Of a stretch of DNA of 64,000 nucleotides, positions 47,062-55,096 are shown piece after piece (the stretch's first letter is position 1; each line of letters starts with the position of its first letter). The position numbers were made by a program, and so were the translations under genes. The notes beneath the pieces were generated by a model. The model was not told the origin of the DNA. It made no database searches and saw only the letters and a program-made list of their open reading frames with translations. Source of the DNA: Verrucomicrobiaceae bacterium (GTDB taxonomy: Bacteria; Verrucomicrobiota; Verrucomicrobiia; Verrucomicrobiales; Verrucomicrobiaceae); assembly GCA_027489965.1 (NCBI GenBank), contig JAIXZA010000137.1, forward strand, positions 1-64,000. The letters run 5' to 3'.

Positions 47062-48180
47062 ATGCAAAACTCAAAAATCGAATGGACCGATCACACATTC
47101 AACCCTTGGATTGGATGCACCAAAGTCTCCCCGGGCTGCGCCAACTGCTACGCCGAGACACTGATGGATACGCGGTATCGACGCGTGAAATGGGGAAAAG
47201 GAAACCCCCGATCCCGAACTTCTGAAAGCTACTGGAAGCTGCCGTTGAAGTGGAACAAGGAAGCCGAAGAAAAAATTGAAGACGCCCTTCACGATTTTGC
47301 CGAAGACGGTTACGTCGCCTCTGCCCGTCCACGCGTCTTCTGCGCATCGCTCGCCGACTGGCTGGATGATGAAGTTCCTGTCGAGTGGCTCGCTGATTTG
47401 CTCGATATCATCCGCTGCACTCCGAATCTTGACTGGCTCTTGCTCACCAAACGTCCGAAAAACTGGCGTTCTCGGCTGATGGCAGTTTGCGACCAATTCT
47501 TAGGGAAAACTGTTACAAACGATCAGTGGGAGTTAATGAAGTTCGTCGCTGATTGGGTCAACGGCGCGGCTCCTCACAACGTCTGGCTTGGAACAAGCGT
47601 CGAAGATCAGGAGCGAGCCGATGAGCGCATACCTCACCTTCTTGGAATTCCCGCCAAGGTGCGATTCCTAAGTTGCGAACCACTTCTTGGCCCGGTGGAC
47701 ATTCAAAGCATGTCGTTTTGCGCAAACTGCTTTGGAGACGCCGAGACTCAGCACCTTGACGACGGGACGCCATGGTGCGCGGAGTGCGATTCAGAAATGC
47801 CAGGCTACATCCTTGATCCGATTACGGACAATGGACCGGGTATCCATTGGGTCATCGCCGGGGGAGAATCCGGACCCGGTGCCCGCCCTATGCATCCGGA
47901 TTGGGTTCGGTCACTTCGCGACCAGTGCGCCGAAGCTCAAGTAGCGTTCTTTTTCAAGCAGTGGGGCGAGTGGGTAACTGCAGGACATCATGGGTTCGGC
48001 GCACTTCCTGAAAGAGATCTGTGCTGGATCCGCGAAGACGGATCTATGTGGGAAACCCTTCCACAGAACGAGAACGATGATGCCATCACATGCAAGAAAG
48101 TTGGCAAGCACGCAGCCGGTCGCATTCTGGACGGAATCGAGCACAACGAATTTCCAACCCAACATCTTAGCATTTCGTGA
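47062..48180 (+). CDS. DUF5131 (phage Gp37/Gp68) protein
   Basis: 372 residues. The opening IEWTDHTFNPWIGCTKVSPGCANCYAE is the signature of the phage Gp37/Gp68 family, with a CxxxxxxCxxC group like radical-SAM iron-sulfur enzymes. VWLGTSVEDQERADERIPHLL and FLSCEPLLGPVDI follow, and an insert with CANC and CAEC may be a zinc ribbon. HWVIAGGESGPGARPMHPDWVRSLRDQC is the conserved C-terminal block. Enzymatic activity unproven; it often neighbours DNA methylases. Confidence 0.9.
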   Translation: MQNSKIEWTDHTFNPWIGCTKVSPGCANCYAETLMDTRYRRVKWGKGNPRSRTSESYWKLPLKWNKEAEEKIEDALHDFAEDGYVASARPRVFCASLADWLDDEVPVEWLADLLDIIRCTPNLDWLLLTKRPKNWRSRLMAVCDQFLGKTVTNDQWELMKFVADWVNGAAPHNVWLGTSVEDQERADERIPHLLGIPAKVRFLSCEPLLGPVDIQSMSFCANCFGDAETQHLDDGTPWCAECDSEMPGYILDPITDNGPGIHWVIAGGESGPGARPMHPDWVRSLRDQCAEAQVAFFFKQWGEWVTAGHHGFGALPERDLCWIREDGSMWETLPQNENDDAITCKKVGKHAAGRILDGIEHNEFPTQHLSIS

Positions 48181-49907
48181 AATCTCTCGCTCTCGCTGAC
48201 CTTTTTTGCGGAGCTGGCGGAACCAGTACCGGAGCCGTCGAAGCCATCGAACTCCTTGGCTACCGCTGCGACTTAACGGCCATCAACCATTGGCCGGTTG
48301 CGATCGCCACTCACACCGTCAACCACCCCACCGCACGCCACCTTTGCACCGGACTCGACGCGGTAAACCCTCGCGACCTCTACAACGAAGGCGAGCTTGA
48401 TCTGCTTTGGGCATCACCTGAATGCACTCACCACTCTGTTGCCCGGGGAGGAAAGCCGATCAACGACCAATCCCGAGCTACGGCATGGTGCGTTGTTCGC
48501 TGGGCCGAGGCTTTGCGTCCCAACGTGATTCTTATCGAGAACGTACCCGAGTTCATTACCTGGGGCGCGATCGGATGCAACGGACGCCCGCTTAAAAGCC
48601 GCAAAGGCAGTGTTTTCATTGCATGGGTAGCGGCATTGCAGTCACTTGGATACCGAGTCGATCACCGAATCCTGTGCGCTGCCGACTACGGAGATCCAAC
48701 CACACGTCGCCGACTCTTCATCCAAGCTGTTCGCGGCCGTCGCAAGATCACCTGGCCTGATGCCACCCACGCCGCGCCACATCTTCTGTCTCGCGAAATT
48801 CAGGATGATCAACCGAAGTTCGACTTCACTGGCAAAACGAAGCAACCTTGGGTGCCAGCACGGAAGATCATCGACTGGTCGCTCAAGGGGAAATCCATCT
48901 TCGATCGAAAGAAGCCGCTGAGTCCAAAGACGCTTCGACGGATCTACGCCGGCCTCGCGAAGTTCGGGATCAATCCGTTCATCACGCCTCAACAGACCGG
49001 AGAAAACCGATCCCGAAGCGTCGATAAGCCACTGCAGACCGTCACCACGGAAAGCCGCGGAATCGGCCTCGCCGAGCCCTTCCTTGTCGCCCTCCGTGGC
49101 ACATCGGAATCTCAGCTTGAAGGTAGCGGACGTAGCCTTAATGAACCGATGCCGACACTCACGGCTGGCGGCGGGCACATCTGCCTTGTCGATCCGTATC
49201 TGGTTCAGGTAGCGCACGGAAATGGCGACGAAGCCAACGGTGATCAGCGCCGATCCCGCAGCTTGGACAATCCGTTGCCAACAGTCTGCGGATCTCGCGG
49301 AGAATGGGCGGTCTGCGAACCTGCATTGCTTCCCCAGCAATCGGACGGTGCTCTACGGCCGGTCAGCAAGCCGTCTCCAACGGTTTGCGCTTCCGGTGCC
49401 ATCGCACTTGTCGAACCGTTCATTATCCCGATCGACCACACCGGAGGCGGGAAAACTCCATGCAACTCCGTGGATGATCCACTATCCACGGTCACGACAG
49501 AAGCGCGTCACGCTGTTGTCGAACCGTTCCTTGTGGAATACTACGGCAACGGCAGAGCTCAAGACATCGAATTACCGCTTGGAACAGCCACAACGAAACA
49601 GCGCTTCGGATTAGCGGATCCCGTCCTGCAGGAGCTCATAGCCAACCCCGGGAAGCGTCCGGTCGTGGAAGTTCAAGGCAAACGCTACCTCTTGGACATC
49701 CGGTTTCGGATGCTTCAACCGCATGAACTTGGTGCCGCTCAGGGATTCCCCCGGCACTTCACCTTCACCGGAAACAAAAGCGATCAGGTGAAGCAGATCG
49801 GCAACGCTGTCCCAAGGCGCACAGTCCGCGCCCTTGTCCTCGCGGCCCTCACCCAGAAAACCGACATCACCCCATACCTCAAGACCGCGGAGGCAATCGC
49901 GGCCTAA
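48177..49907 (+). CDS. dcm-like: DNA (cytosine-5) methyltransferase
   Basis: 576 residues. Motif I is LADLFCGAGGTSTGA (about 5-20). Motif IV is LWASPECTHHSVARGG, with the catalytic Cys in PEC, a common phage variant of PPC. Motif VI is ILIENVPEFITWG, and motif VIII the DYGDPTTRRRLFIQA segment. The target-recognition region (about 270-490) is built from four or five diverged repeats of the form R(S/N)xDxPLxTVTTxxRxxLxEPFLV. C-terminal LDIRFRMLQPHELGAAQGFP and GNAVP complete the fold. It would protect phage DNA from restriction. Confidence 0.93.
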   Translation: MKSLALADLFCGAGGTSTGAVEAIELLGYRCDLTAINHWPVAIATHTVNHPTARHLCTGLDAVNPRDLYNEGELDLLWASPECTHHSVARGGKPINDQSRATAWCVVRWAEALRPNVILIENVPEFITWGAIGCNGRPLKSRKGSVFIAWVAALQSLGYRVDHRILCAADYGDPTTRRRLFIQAVRGRRKITWPDATHAAPHLLSREIQDDQPKFDFTGKTKQPWVPARKIIDWSLKGKSIFDRKKPLSPKTLRRIYAGLAKFGINPFITPQQTGENRSRSVDKPLQTVTTESRGIGLAEPFLVALRGTSESQLEGSGRSLNEPMPTLTAGGGHICLVDPYLVQVAHGNGDEANGDQRRSRSLDNPLPTVCGSRGEWAVCEPALLPQQSDGALRPVSKPSPTVCASGAIALVEPFIIPIDHTGGGKTPCNSVDDPLSTVTTEARHAVVEPFLVEYYGNGRAQDIELPLGTATTKQRFGLADPVLQELIANPGKRPVVEVQGKRYLLDIRFRMLQPHELGAAQGFPRHFTFTGNKSDQVKQIGNAVPRRTVRALVLAALTQKTDITPYLKTAEAIAA

Positions 49908-49918
49908 GCAACGAACCA

Positions 49919-50329
49919 ATGAAAATGAGCGGTCAAACTAAGCAAGACTCGACCGGAACCCCGAGCGCCGAAGGGCCGGACACTGGCGACGACTCACTGT
50001 TCAACGTGCGGCGATTGCGTGCAGACATACGAGAGCTAGAGCGCGATAACGCGAGGCTGCGGGATGACATCTCGCTTCTTGTTTGCGCAATCCTCAAGCG
50101 GAACGGGAAAGACGTTACCGATATGACGGCAATGGATCGACTCAAAGAACTGCACGCGAACGAGGCTATTTTATTGTCGAACCGATCAAGGCCACCAATC
50201 GCGATCCGGGGAGGGAAAGCCGTGAGCAACCTTTTTCGTGGCGTCAGGAAAATGGTATCGCCGCAAGTCCCGCAGGATGGCGATTCGGTGAACGATCAAG
50301 GCCAGCTACGGCGGGAGGAAAAGGCATGA
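49919..50329 (+). CDS. Small coiled-coil protein, start of mosaic block
   Basis: 136 residues. Low-complexity head (TKQDSTGTPSAEGPDTGDDS), a coiled coil (FNVRRLRADIRELERDNARLRDDISLL), and a tail encoded by the 87-bp repeat (VSNLFRGVRKMVSPQVPQDG) followed by SVNDQGQLRREEKA. The tail is shared with the 28-residue ORF at 55004, so it was probably acquired as a unit. Function unknown. Confidence 0.6.
   Translation: MKMSGQTKQDSTGTPSAEGPDTGDDSLFNVRRLRADIRELERDNARLRDDISLLVCAILKRNGKDVTDMTAMDRLKELHANEAILLSNRSRPPIAIRGGKAVSNLFRGVRKMVSPQVPQDGDSVNDQGQLRREEKA
50197..50283 (+). repeat. 87-bp direct repeat, copy A
   Basis: 84/87 identical to 54979..55065. It contains a GTG-started reading frame (VSNLFRGVRKMV) that is in frame with the 49919 gene here but stands alone in copy B. 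Confidence 0.9.
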
Positions 50330-50550
50330 AATCGAAACTGACGACTTCCCGCTGTTGGCTCGCTCGCCTTGTTCGGCCTTTGTGCTGGCCCTTCATGGCA
50401 GTCTTTGAACTGCTGCTGCTTCTCCTGTGCTGGGGGCTTGCGCTGCGCTGGCCCGTGGCTGCTGGGATCGTGGCAGATTGGGCAACGATGAACCTGCCTG
50501 ACCCGTCGTGGTATTGGCCGAACGGACAAGAGGAGCAACCCCGGCCATGA
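50326..50550 (+). CDS. Small membrane protein
   Basis: 74 residues from MKSKLTTSRCWLARLVRPLC; one or two membrane segments (PFMAVFELLLLLLCWGLALRW and AAGIVADWA). Overlaps both neighbours by 4 bp. No family recognised. Confidence 0.6.
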   Translation: MKSKLTTSRCWLARLVRPLCWPFMAVFELLLLLLCWGLALRWPVAAGIVADWATMNLPDPSWYWPNGQEEQPRP

Positions 50551-50897
50551 GTGAGACGCCGACAACCACGCAAGACCCGCAGGCCGGGGTTAGCTCGCTC
50601 GCCTGTTCGCAGATTTTTTTGGAATACGAGAAATACGACAAATGGGGGAATATCCGACTAGCCAACTCAGTCCTGAAAACAGGGTGCAGCCCCGGAGATA
50701 GGGTGATGCAAGGCCCAGGGAATGCCGTCCGGCCCGTGAGCCTGATAGGGACCGTGACCGGCCTCGCTTGCTGGCACGGGAAAGACCTTATGGTTCCGGT
50801 GCAGTGGGATGAGTCCTACTCCTGCGAAATCAACGCCGAGCAAATCCAGCGCATTGATTCTGCGAACAGTGGGTTAAACGAACGCGGTTCGGAATAA
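50547..50897 (+). CDS. Small protein, unknown
   Basis: 116 residues from MSETPTTTQDPQAGVSSLACS. The core GDRVMQGPGNAVRPVSLIGTVTGLACWHGKDLMVPVQWDES looks like a small beta barrel (SH3-like, as in proteins binding nucleic acid or ribosomes). Head and tail (SANSGLNERGSE) carry the mosaic boundary sequences shared with other genes of this block. Confidence 0.6.
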   Translation: MSETPTTTQDPQAGVSSLACSQIFLEYEKYDKWGNIRLANSVLKTGCSPGDRVMQGPGNAVRPVSLIGTVTGLACWHGKDLMVPVQWDESYSCEINAEQIQRIDSANSGLNERGSE

Positions 50898-50902
50898 CCA
50901 AA

Positions 50903-50921
50903 CCCCTACACAACCCGACAC
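50903..50921 (+). promoter_or_regulatory. C/A-rich leader motif
   Basis: CCCCTACACAACCCGACAC, 25 bp before the ATG at 50946. Confidence 0.55.
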
Positions 50922-50945
50922 GAAAATTCACATGAAAGAATACCT

Positions 50946-51125
50946 ATGACTCGTCAGAAGCTCATTCAACAGCTCGCGAGCATCCATGGCGTGATTGGAG
51001 AAACGGATCTCATGAACGCCCTTCAAAGCTGTGGGCACGTATCCGACTGCGCGATCACCATCGACGACGTTCCAGACTCGGATCTCATTCGCGCCCTCAA
51101 CAAAGCAATGGAGGGCGGCAAGTGA
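50946..51125 (+). CDS. Small helical protein, unknown
   Basis: 59 residues from MTRQKLIQQLASIHGVIG, too short for the track. Two or three helices with a CGHVSDC pair. Its TGA overlaps the GTG of the methyltransferase gene (GTGA), and a leader motif precedes it, which support it being real. Confidence 0.6.
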   Translation: MTRQKLIQQLASIHGVIGETDLMNALQSCGHVSDCAITIDDVPDSDLIRALNKAMEGGK

Positions 51126-52090
51126 ACACTGTTTTCATCGGAGACTGCAGAGAAGTTCTCAAGACGCTACCCGACGAATCTGTTCAGTGCTGTGTGACCT
51201 CGCCGCCGTATTGGGGACTTCGTGACTACGGAGTGAAAGGACAGATCGGCCTCGAGAAAACGCCGGCAGAGTTCATTGAGAAGCTTGTTGGGGTGTTCAG
51301 GGAGGTAAAGCGGGTTCTGCGGAAAGACGGAACTTGCTGGATCAACATGGGCGATTGCTACATGAGCAATCCGAACCGTAAGATGGTTCCTGGCCTCAAA
51401 AACAAAGACCTGGTAGGACAGCCGTGGATGCTCGCTTTCGCCCTTCGAGCGGATGGCTGGTATCTTCGGCGCGACATCATCTGGCACAAACCAAACGCGA
51501 TGCCTGAGAGCGTCAAAGACAGACCGGCGCTCGCCCACGAATACCTGTTCCTTCTTTCAAAGTCTGGTCGCTACTACTACGACTCGGAAGCCATCAAAGA
51601 GCCGGTCACAGGCAACGCTCATTCTCGCGGATCCGGAGTAAACCCGAAATGTGCCGGTTGGGCAGATGGTCCCGGGGCACATTCAACACTCCAACACGCC
51701 AAACCGGGCGGCTCCTACAAAGGTAGCATTCCGGGAAGAAAGAACGGCCCGGGTCAAGATCGGCGTTCGACGCGACCACGCCAAAACTCATCGTTCAGCG
51801 CGGCCGTGAGTCAACTGGTTGAAAGACGAAACAAGCGAACGGTCTGGACCATACCGACAACGCCATACCCTGACGCTCATTTTGCAACCTATCCTTCCGC
51901 GCTGGTCACGCCCTGCATTCTCGCCAGCACCAAACTTGGAGATACTGTCCTTGATCCATTCGGCGGATCCGGAACAACCGGCAAAGTCGCTTTGGAGTTA
52001 GGCCGAAAAGCCATCCTGATCGAGCTGAACCCGAATTACGGGCACTTAATCGAGAAGCGAACATCCATCACTCCGGGATTTGGCATCTGA
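51122..52090 (+). CDS. DNA amino-methyltransferase (SPPY type)
   Basis: 322 residues from GTG. The catalytic motif CCVTSPPYWGLRDYG (about 25-38) comes first and the SAM-binding motif TVLDPFGGSGTTGKVALELGRKAILIELN near the C-terminus (about 275-305), the beta-class order used by N4-cytosine and some N6-adenine methylases. SPPY favours N4-cytosine. The Gly/Ser/Arg-rich middle is the variable target region. Confidence 0.9.
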   Translation: MNTVFIGDCREVLKTLPDESVQCCVTSPPYWGLRDYGVKGQIGLEKTPAEFIEKLVGVFREVKRVLRKDGTCWINMGDCYMSNPNRKMVPGLKNKDLVGQPWMLAFALRADGWYLRRDIIWHKPNAMPESVKDRPALAHEYLFLLSKSGRYYYDSEAIKEPVTGNAHSRGSGVNPKCAGWADGPGAHSTLQHAKPGGSYKGSIPGRKNGPGQDRRSTRPRQNSSFSAAVSQLVERRNKRTVWTIPTTPYPDAHFATYPSALVTPCILASTKLGDTVLDPFGGSGTTGKVALELGRKAILIELNPNYGHLIEKRTSITPGFGI

Positions 52091-52092
52091 TC

Positions 52093-52659
52093 ATGGCGAC
52101 ACTTCTATCCCAACTCAACGAACGGAAGGTCCAAGACTCACTTTGGCTTGAGCTTCGCCAGAAAGGTCATGAACTCATCGTGCCAAACTACACCCCGCTT
52201 GAATGGTGGGAATGCGACATGTTCTCGGTCACCAAAGCCGGCCGAACGATCGAGTTCGAGATCAAGCTCACAACCGCAGACTTTCGCGCCGACTCCAAGA
52301 AAGAGAAAGACCGGCTCTACAACTGGAACCTCGGCGGCAGTTCCAAGAACACGTGCGGGAACAAACACGACCTTTTGACCTCCCGGTGCAAGACTGGCCC
52401 AGGGCGTTTCTACTACGTCGCTCCGGAAGGAATCATACCGCCTGATGAACTTCCCGAATTCGCCGGGTTGTTCACGATCACGACACGCACCTACACGCGG
52501 TACGAAGTGATCGCATTTCAGGAAACCAAGAAGGCTCCGACTCTTCACACGGAAGCGATCTCCGAAAAAGTCAGGATGCACGCACAGGGCATCTTTTACT
52601 GGCGCTATTGGAACCTCAGACGCGAGCTCACCAGAAGCCAGAGAGAACAAATCCTATGA
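52093..52659 (+). CDS. PD-(D/E)XK-like nuclease or MmcB-like protein
   Basis: 188 residues. LNERKVQDSLWLELRQKGHELIVPNY, then WWECDMFSVTKAGRTIEFEIKLTTADFRADSKKEK, has the spacing of a nuclease core (E-x-D...E-x-E-x-K). RFYYVAPEGIIPPDELPEFAGLF is the usual downstream strand of this family. Directly after a DNA methyltransferase, it might be its cognate nuclease, but isolated phage copies of this family are also common. Confidence 0.7.
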   Translation: MATLLSQLNERKVQDSLWLELRQKGHELIVPNYTPLEWWECDMFSVTKAGRTIEFEIKLTTADFRADSKKEKDRLYNWNLGGSSKNTCGNKHDLLTSRCKTGPGRFYYVAPEGIIPPDELPEFAGLFTITTRTYTRYEVIAFQETKKAPTLHTEAISEKVRMHAQGIFYWRYWNLRRELTRSQREQIL

Positions 52660-52793
52660 GTTTCCGTGCCACATTCGATTTTTCCCACACATGGAGAGAC
52701 TTAGAAGGCTTCGCCTCACCTTCCGCTTCCACTGCCACAAATAGATTCCTTTACCATGGTGGTGGTGAGCTTTCACAGAGGCGATCGAGCTGA
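52656..52793 (+). CDS. Doubtful 45-aa ORF
   Basis: MSFRATFDFSHTWRDLEGFA..., ATG overlapping the previous stop (ATGA) but with a Ser-rich, low-information sequence. Could be a real coupled peptide or simply untranslated space before the operator at 52807. Confidence 0.35.
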   Translation: MSFRATFDFSHTWRDLEGFASPSASTATNRFLYHGGGELSQRRSS

Positions 52794-52806
52794 ACAGCGC
52801 AACCCA

Positions 52807-52820
52807 TTCTTACGTAAGAA
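52807..52820. promoter_or_regulatory. Palindromic operator, copy 5
   Basis: TTCTTACGTAAGAA, perfect 14-bp palindrome, 26 bp before the ATG at 52847. It lies 31 kb from the other copies, so the same regulator probably controls this distal early block. Confidence 0.7.
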
Positions 52821-52846
52821 CGAAACCCAAAACCAAATCAGATAGT

Positions 52847-53434
52847 ATGAGCAAACGAAAAACATCGAAGCCCCTCAATCTTAAAGAGATCCGCAAGACC
52901 AAAGAGAGCGCTTGGCGTGATACCCCGATCTCTCAAGGCGCACAGGCGCATTCTAATAACGAGCAAGAGGGCGTCAAGACGAAAGCAGAACTGCCCGAAT
53001 TCTCGCTGACAATCATGGATTCGGATGGAATCATTGTATCCCAAGCTCTTCCAATCGGACAAGGAATTGCGGTGTCAGGTGACGTGGAAAAGCTTTTCGA
53101 AGTGATCGATTTCTTAGCCGATTCCGCTGAGAATCATCCTTTGTTCTGGCACGTGTGGAAACGCTTGAAAGGAGAAACGACTTCAGTGCAATCCAATGCG
53201 TCGAGTTCTTCCGGCGATCCAGCAGTTGATCATCCTAAGCACTACAACGCGCATCCCAGCGGCGTCGAGTGCATCACCGTGATTGAGCAAATGAACTTCA
53301 ACATGGGGAACGCCATCAAGTATATCTGGCGGGCCGACGAGAAAGGGAACGCTATTCAGGATCTTGAAAAAGCCCGATGGTCGATTACTCGGGAAATTGA
53401 GCGCCGTAAATCACTGAAAGGAGGCGCGAAATGA
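52847..53434 (+). CDS. DUF3310 protein
   Basis: 195 residues. The C-terminal DHPKHYNAHPSGVECITVIEQMNFNMGNAIKYIWRADEKG is the DUF3310 signature (about 130-185), found in many phage proteins sometimes called nucleotide kinase without proof. The N-terminal 120 residues are an unrelated acidic extension. First gene after operator copy 5. Overlaps the next start by 4 bp. Confidence 0.88.
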   Translation: MSKRKTSKPLNLKEIRKTKESAWRDTPISQGAQAHSNNEQEGVKTKAELPEFSLTIMDSDGIIVSQALPIGQGIAVSGDVEKLFEVIDFLADSAENHPLFWHVWKRLKGETTSVQSNASSSSGDPAVDHPKHYNAHPSGVECITVIEQMNFNMGNAIKYIWRADEKGNAIQDLEKARWSITREIERRKSLKGGAK

Positions 53435-53955
53435 TCAGGCGTCCGGTAGATCCAAGGTTTGCGGATGCTGTTCTCAATGAGACCAAGTTTACGACGATCA
53501 GGGATAAGCCTTGGCCGATTGGAGTACCTATCATGCTATTTCACTGGTCAGGGAAGCCGTATCGGTCAAAGCAGATCGATTTGACGCCTGTCGTTGCTGT
53601 GGGATTCTGGCCGATCACGATCACCCAAGGCGAAGACCGATCGATGAGTTACGCCCATGGCATGGAAAACGAGAAGTCGATCCATGAGACAGAGGGATTC
53701 GGATCAAAAGAAGAAATGGACCAATGGTTTCGCCGATTGGTTAAACCCGGGAAGTCGATCACGCGGGCCTTAATTCGCTTTCGATTGGCTCGCTCTGTTG
53801 AAGGATCATCCTACGAGTATCCATGCACCGATTGCGGAGGCGATGCTTATGTGGGATTGAGCGGCTGGCGAGGACCAGAGGGCGAGATTATCAGCAAGAA
53901 TGAACGGCTCTGTCTGCGATGTGGCAGAAAACGCGGTATCGAGAGACCAATTTAA
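53431..53955 (+). CDS. ASCH-like protein with zinc ribbon
   Basis: 174 residues. FADAVLNETKFTTIRDKPWPIGVPIMLFHWSGKPYRS resembles the ASCH domain that binds RNA or modified bases (about 9-60). A C-terminal zinc ribbon is visible (YPCTDCGGDAYVG, then LCLRCGRKRG). RNA or nucleotide contact is likely; exact role unknown. Confidence 0.7.
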   Translation: MIRRPVDPRFADAVLNETKFTTIRDKPWPIGVPIMLFHWSGKPYRSKQIDLTPVVAVGFWPITITQGEDRSMSYAHGMENEKSIHETEGFGSKEEMDQWFRRLVKPGKSITRALIRFRLARSVEGSSYEYPCTDCGGDAYVGLSGWRGPEGEIISKNERLCLRCGRKRGIERPI

Positions 53956-53968
53956 CCCAACAATTCAA

Positions 53969-54421
53969 ATGAGCATACCCTATCAGACATCAACAGCGGG
54001 GGCTTCGGCTCTATCAGATTTACAGAGGATTCTAGGCAAGTTCGGATGCGCGACGTTCGGCACCATGACAGATATGGAACGCGGAATGACGATCGTGCAA
54101 TTTCGGTGGCGTGATCGAAACGTGAGCCTCGAGGCATCGTGGAAGGGCTACGCAGCCGCGTGGTTGAAGGAGAACCCATACACCAACCGTACTCGAGCAA
54201 CGAAGCAACAGCACGAAGCCAAGGCGATTCAACAAGCGCAAATCTCTGTGTGCTCAATCCTTCGGGATTGGATCAAGGCCCAGGTATGCGCGGTCGAATG
54301 TGGAATCATGAGCTTCGAGACGGCGTTCATGCCTCACATGCTTCTGCCAACCGGCGAACGCGTGATCGAGCGGGTTCAGGCCGAAATGCTTCAACTCAAC
54401 GACAAGGGGCAAGAGAAATGA
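53969..54421 (+). CDS. Conserved phage protein, unknown
   Basis: 150 residues from MSIPYQTSTAGASALSDLQRIL. The part GCATFGTMTDMERGMTIVQFRWRDRNVSLEASWKGYAAAWL and the basic NRTRATKQQHEAKAIQQAQISVCSILRDWIKAQV helix are a pattern I recall from uncharacterised phage and plasmid genes. Four-base overlap with the next gene. Confidence 0.65.
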   Translation: MSIPYQTSTAGASALSDLQRILGKFGCATFGTMTDMERGMTIVQFRWRDRNVSLEASWKGYAAAWLKENPYTNRTRATKQQHEAKAIQQAQISVCSILRDWIKAQVCAVECGIMSFETAFMPHMLLPTGERVIERVQAEMLQLNDKGQEK

Positions 54422-54672
54422 CAACGATCTTCAATTTCATGATTAAACCAAAATGGCTACATCGTCTGGTGACCTGGCACTCCTACCCGGGCGGATTCTG
54501 GGTTCGCGTGATGGGGCGCGGGATCAGCATCGAGAACAAGCAGAAGTGCCGGCCATTGTTCAGCGAGCGCAACGGATATCGGCGCATTGTGCGTTTCGGA
54601 AGATGGGGCGCGGAGAGCATTCAACTAATGAACACCACGATGAACTGCACAGCCCCAAAAGAAAACCTATGA
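54418..54672 (+). CDS. Small basic protein, unknown
   Basis: 84 residues (MTTIFNFMIKPKWLHRLV...), basic, with PGGFWVRVMGRGISIENKQ, then FSERNGYRRIVRFGRWGAES. Compact beta pattern. Overlaps both neighbours. Not recognised. Confidence 0.6.
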   Translation: MTTIFNFMIKPKWLHRLVTWHSYPGGFWVRVMGRGISIENKQKCRPLFSERNGYRRIVRFGRWGAESIQLMNTTMNCTAPKENL

Positions 54673-55007
54673 ACACCACTCAAGACTCCAACGGGGCTGT
54701 GTTAGCTCCATCGACTGTTCGGCATTGCTGGCGATCTGCTTGCGATCCGAAGGACCGAAAAGGGCATTGGTCCACATTCTCGATGTCGTTCCAACGGATT
54801 GTCCCCAAAGCAAACGGAAAGGGAACGAAATATCAGTCTGTCGGATACCGGCTTTCTGGGCCGTGCTTACACAGGGACGCGGTTGTGAAGCGAGCCGATG
54901 AGATTGTCGCAGCCCTAGACGCCGGATGGGTTCCCACAAAGAAAAGCGAATCGTGGAAGCCGAACATCAGCCGTCAGGAATCGCGATCCGGGGAGGGCCA
55001 GCCGTGA
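54669..55007 (+). CDS. Small protein with mosaic boundary tags
   Basis: 112 residues. The head ends in APSTVR, which recurs in the gene at 56038, and the tail PNISRQESRSGEGQP recurs in modified form at the end of the 55432 gene. The core (HWSTFSMSFQRIVPKANGKGTKYQSVGYRLSG) is a small beta protein. The tail DNA enters repeat copy B. Function unknown. Confidence 0.6.
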   Translation: MNTTQDSNGAVLAPSTVRHCWRSACDPKDRKGHWSTFSMSFQRIVPKANGKGTKYQSVGYRLSGPCLHRDAVVKRADEIVAALDAGWVPTKKSESWKPNISRQESRSGEGQP

Positions 55008-55065
55008 GCAACCTTTTTCGTGGCGTCAGGAAAATGGTACCGCCGCAAGTCCCGCAGGATGGCGA
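54979..55065 (+). repeat. 87-bp direct repeat, copy B
   Basis: 84/87 identical to 50197..50283. It straddles the end of the 54669 gene and the start of the 28-residue ORF. Confidence 0.9.
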
Positions 55066-55090
55066 GTCCCTGCTCGGCCTTGTTCGCTGA
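55004..55090 (+). CDS. 28-aa GTG-start peptide from the repeat
   Basis: VSNLFRGVRKMVPPQVPQDG..., GTG overlapping the previous TGA (GTGA). The same peptide is fused to the coiled-coil gene at 49919 in copy A. Synonymous and near-synonymous differences hint that it is translated. Function unknown. Confidence 0.45.
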   Translation: MSNLFRGVRKMVPPQVPQDGESLLGLVR

Positions 55091-55096
55091 TAATTT

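Noticed and set aside
48177-49907. Diversity-generating retroelement target, because of the repeated segments in the C5 methylase
   Set aside because: No template repeat or reverse transcriptase, and the repeats are spread over the recognition region rather than being an adenine-variable end.
51122-52659. A complete restriction-modification system
   Set aside because: The nuclease-like gene after the SPPY methylase belongs to a family that also occurs alone in phages; no specificity domain or proof of pairing.
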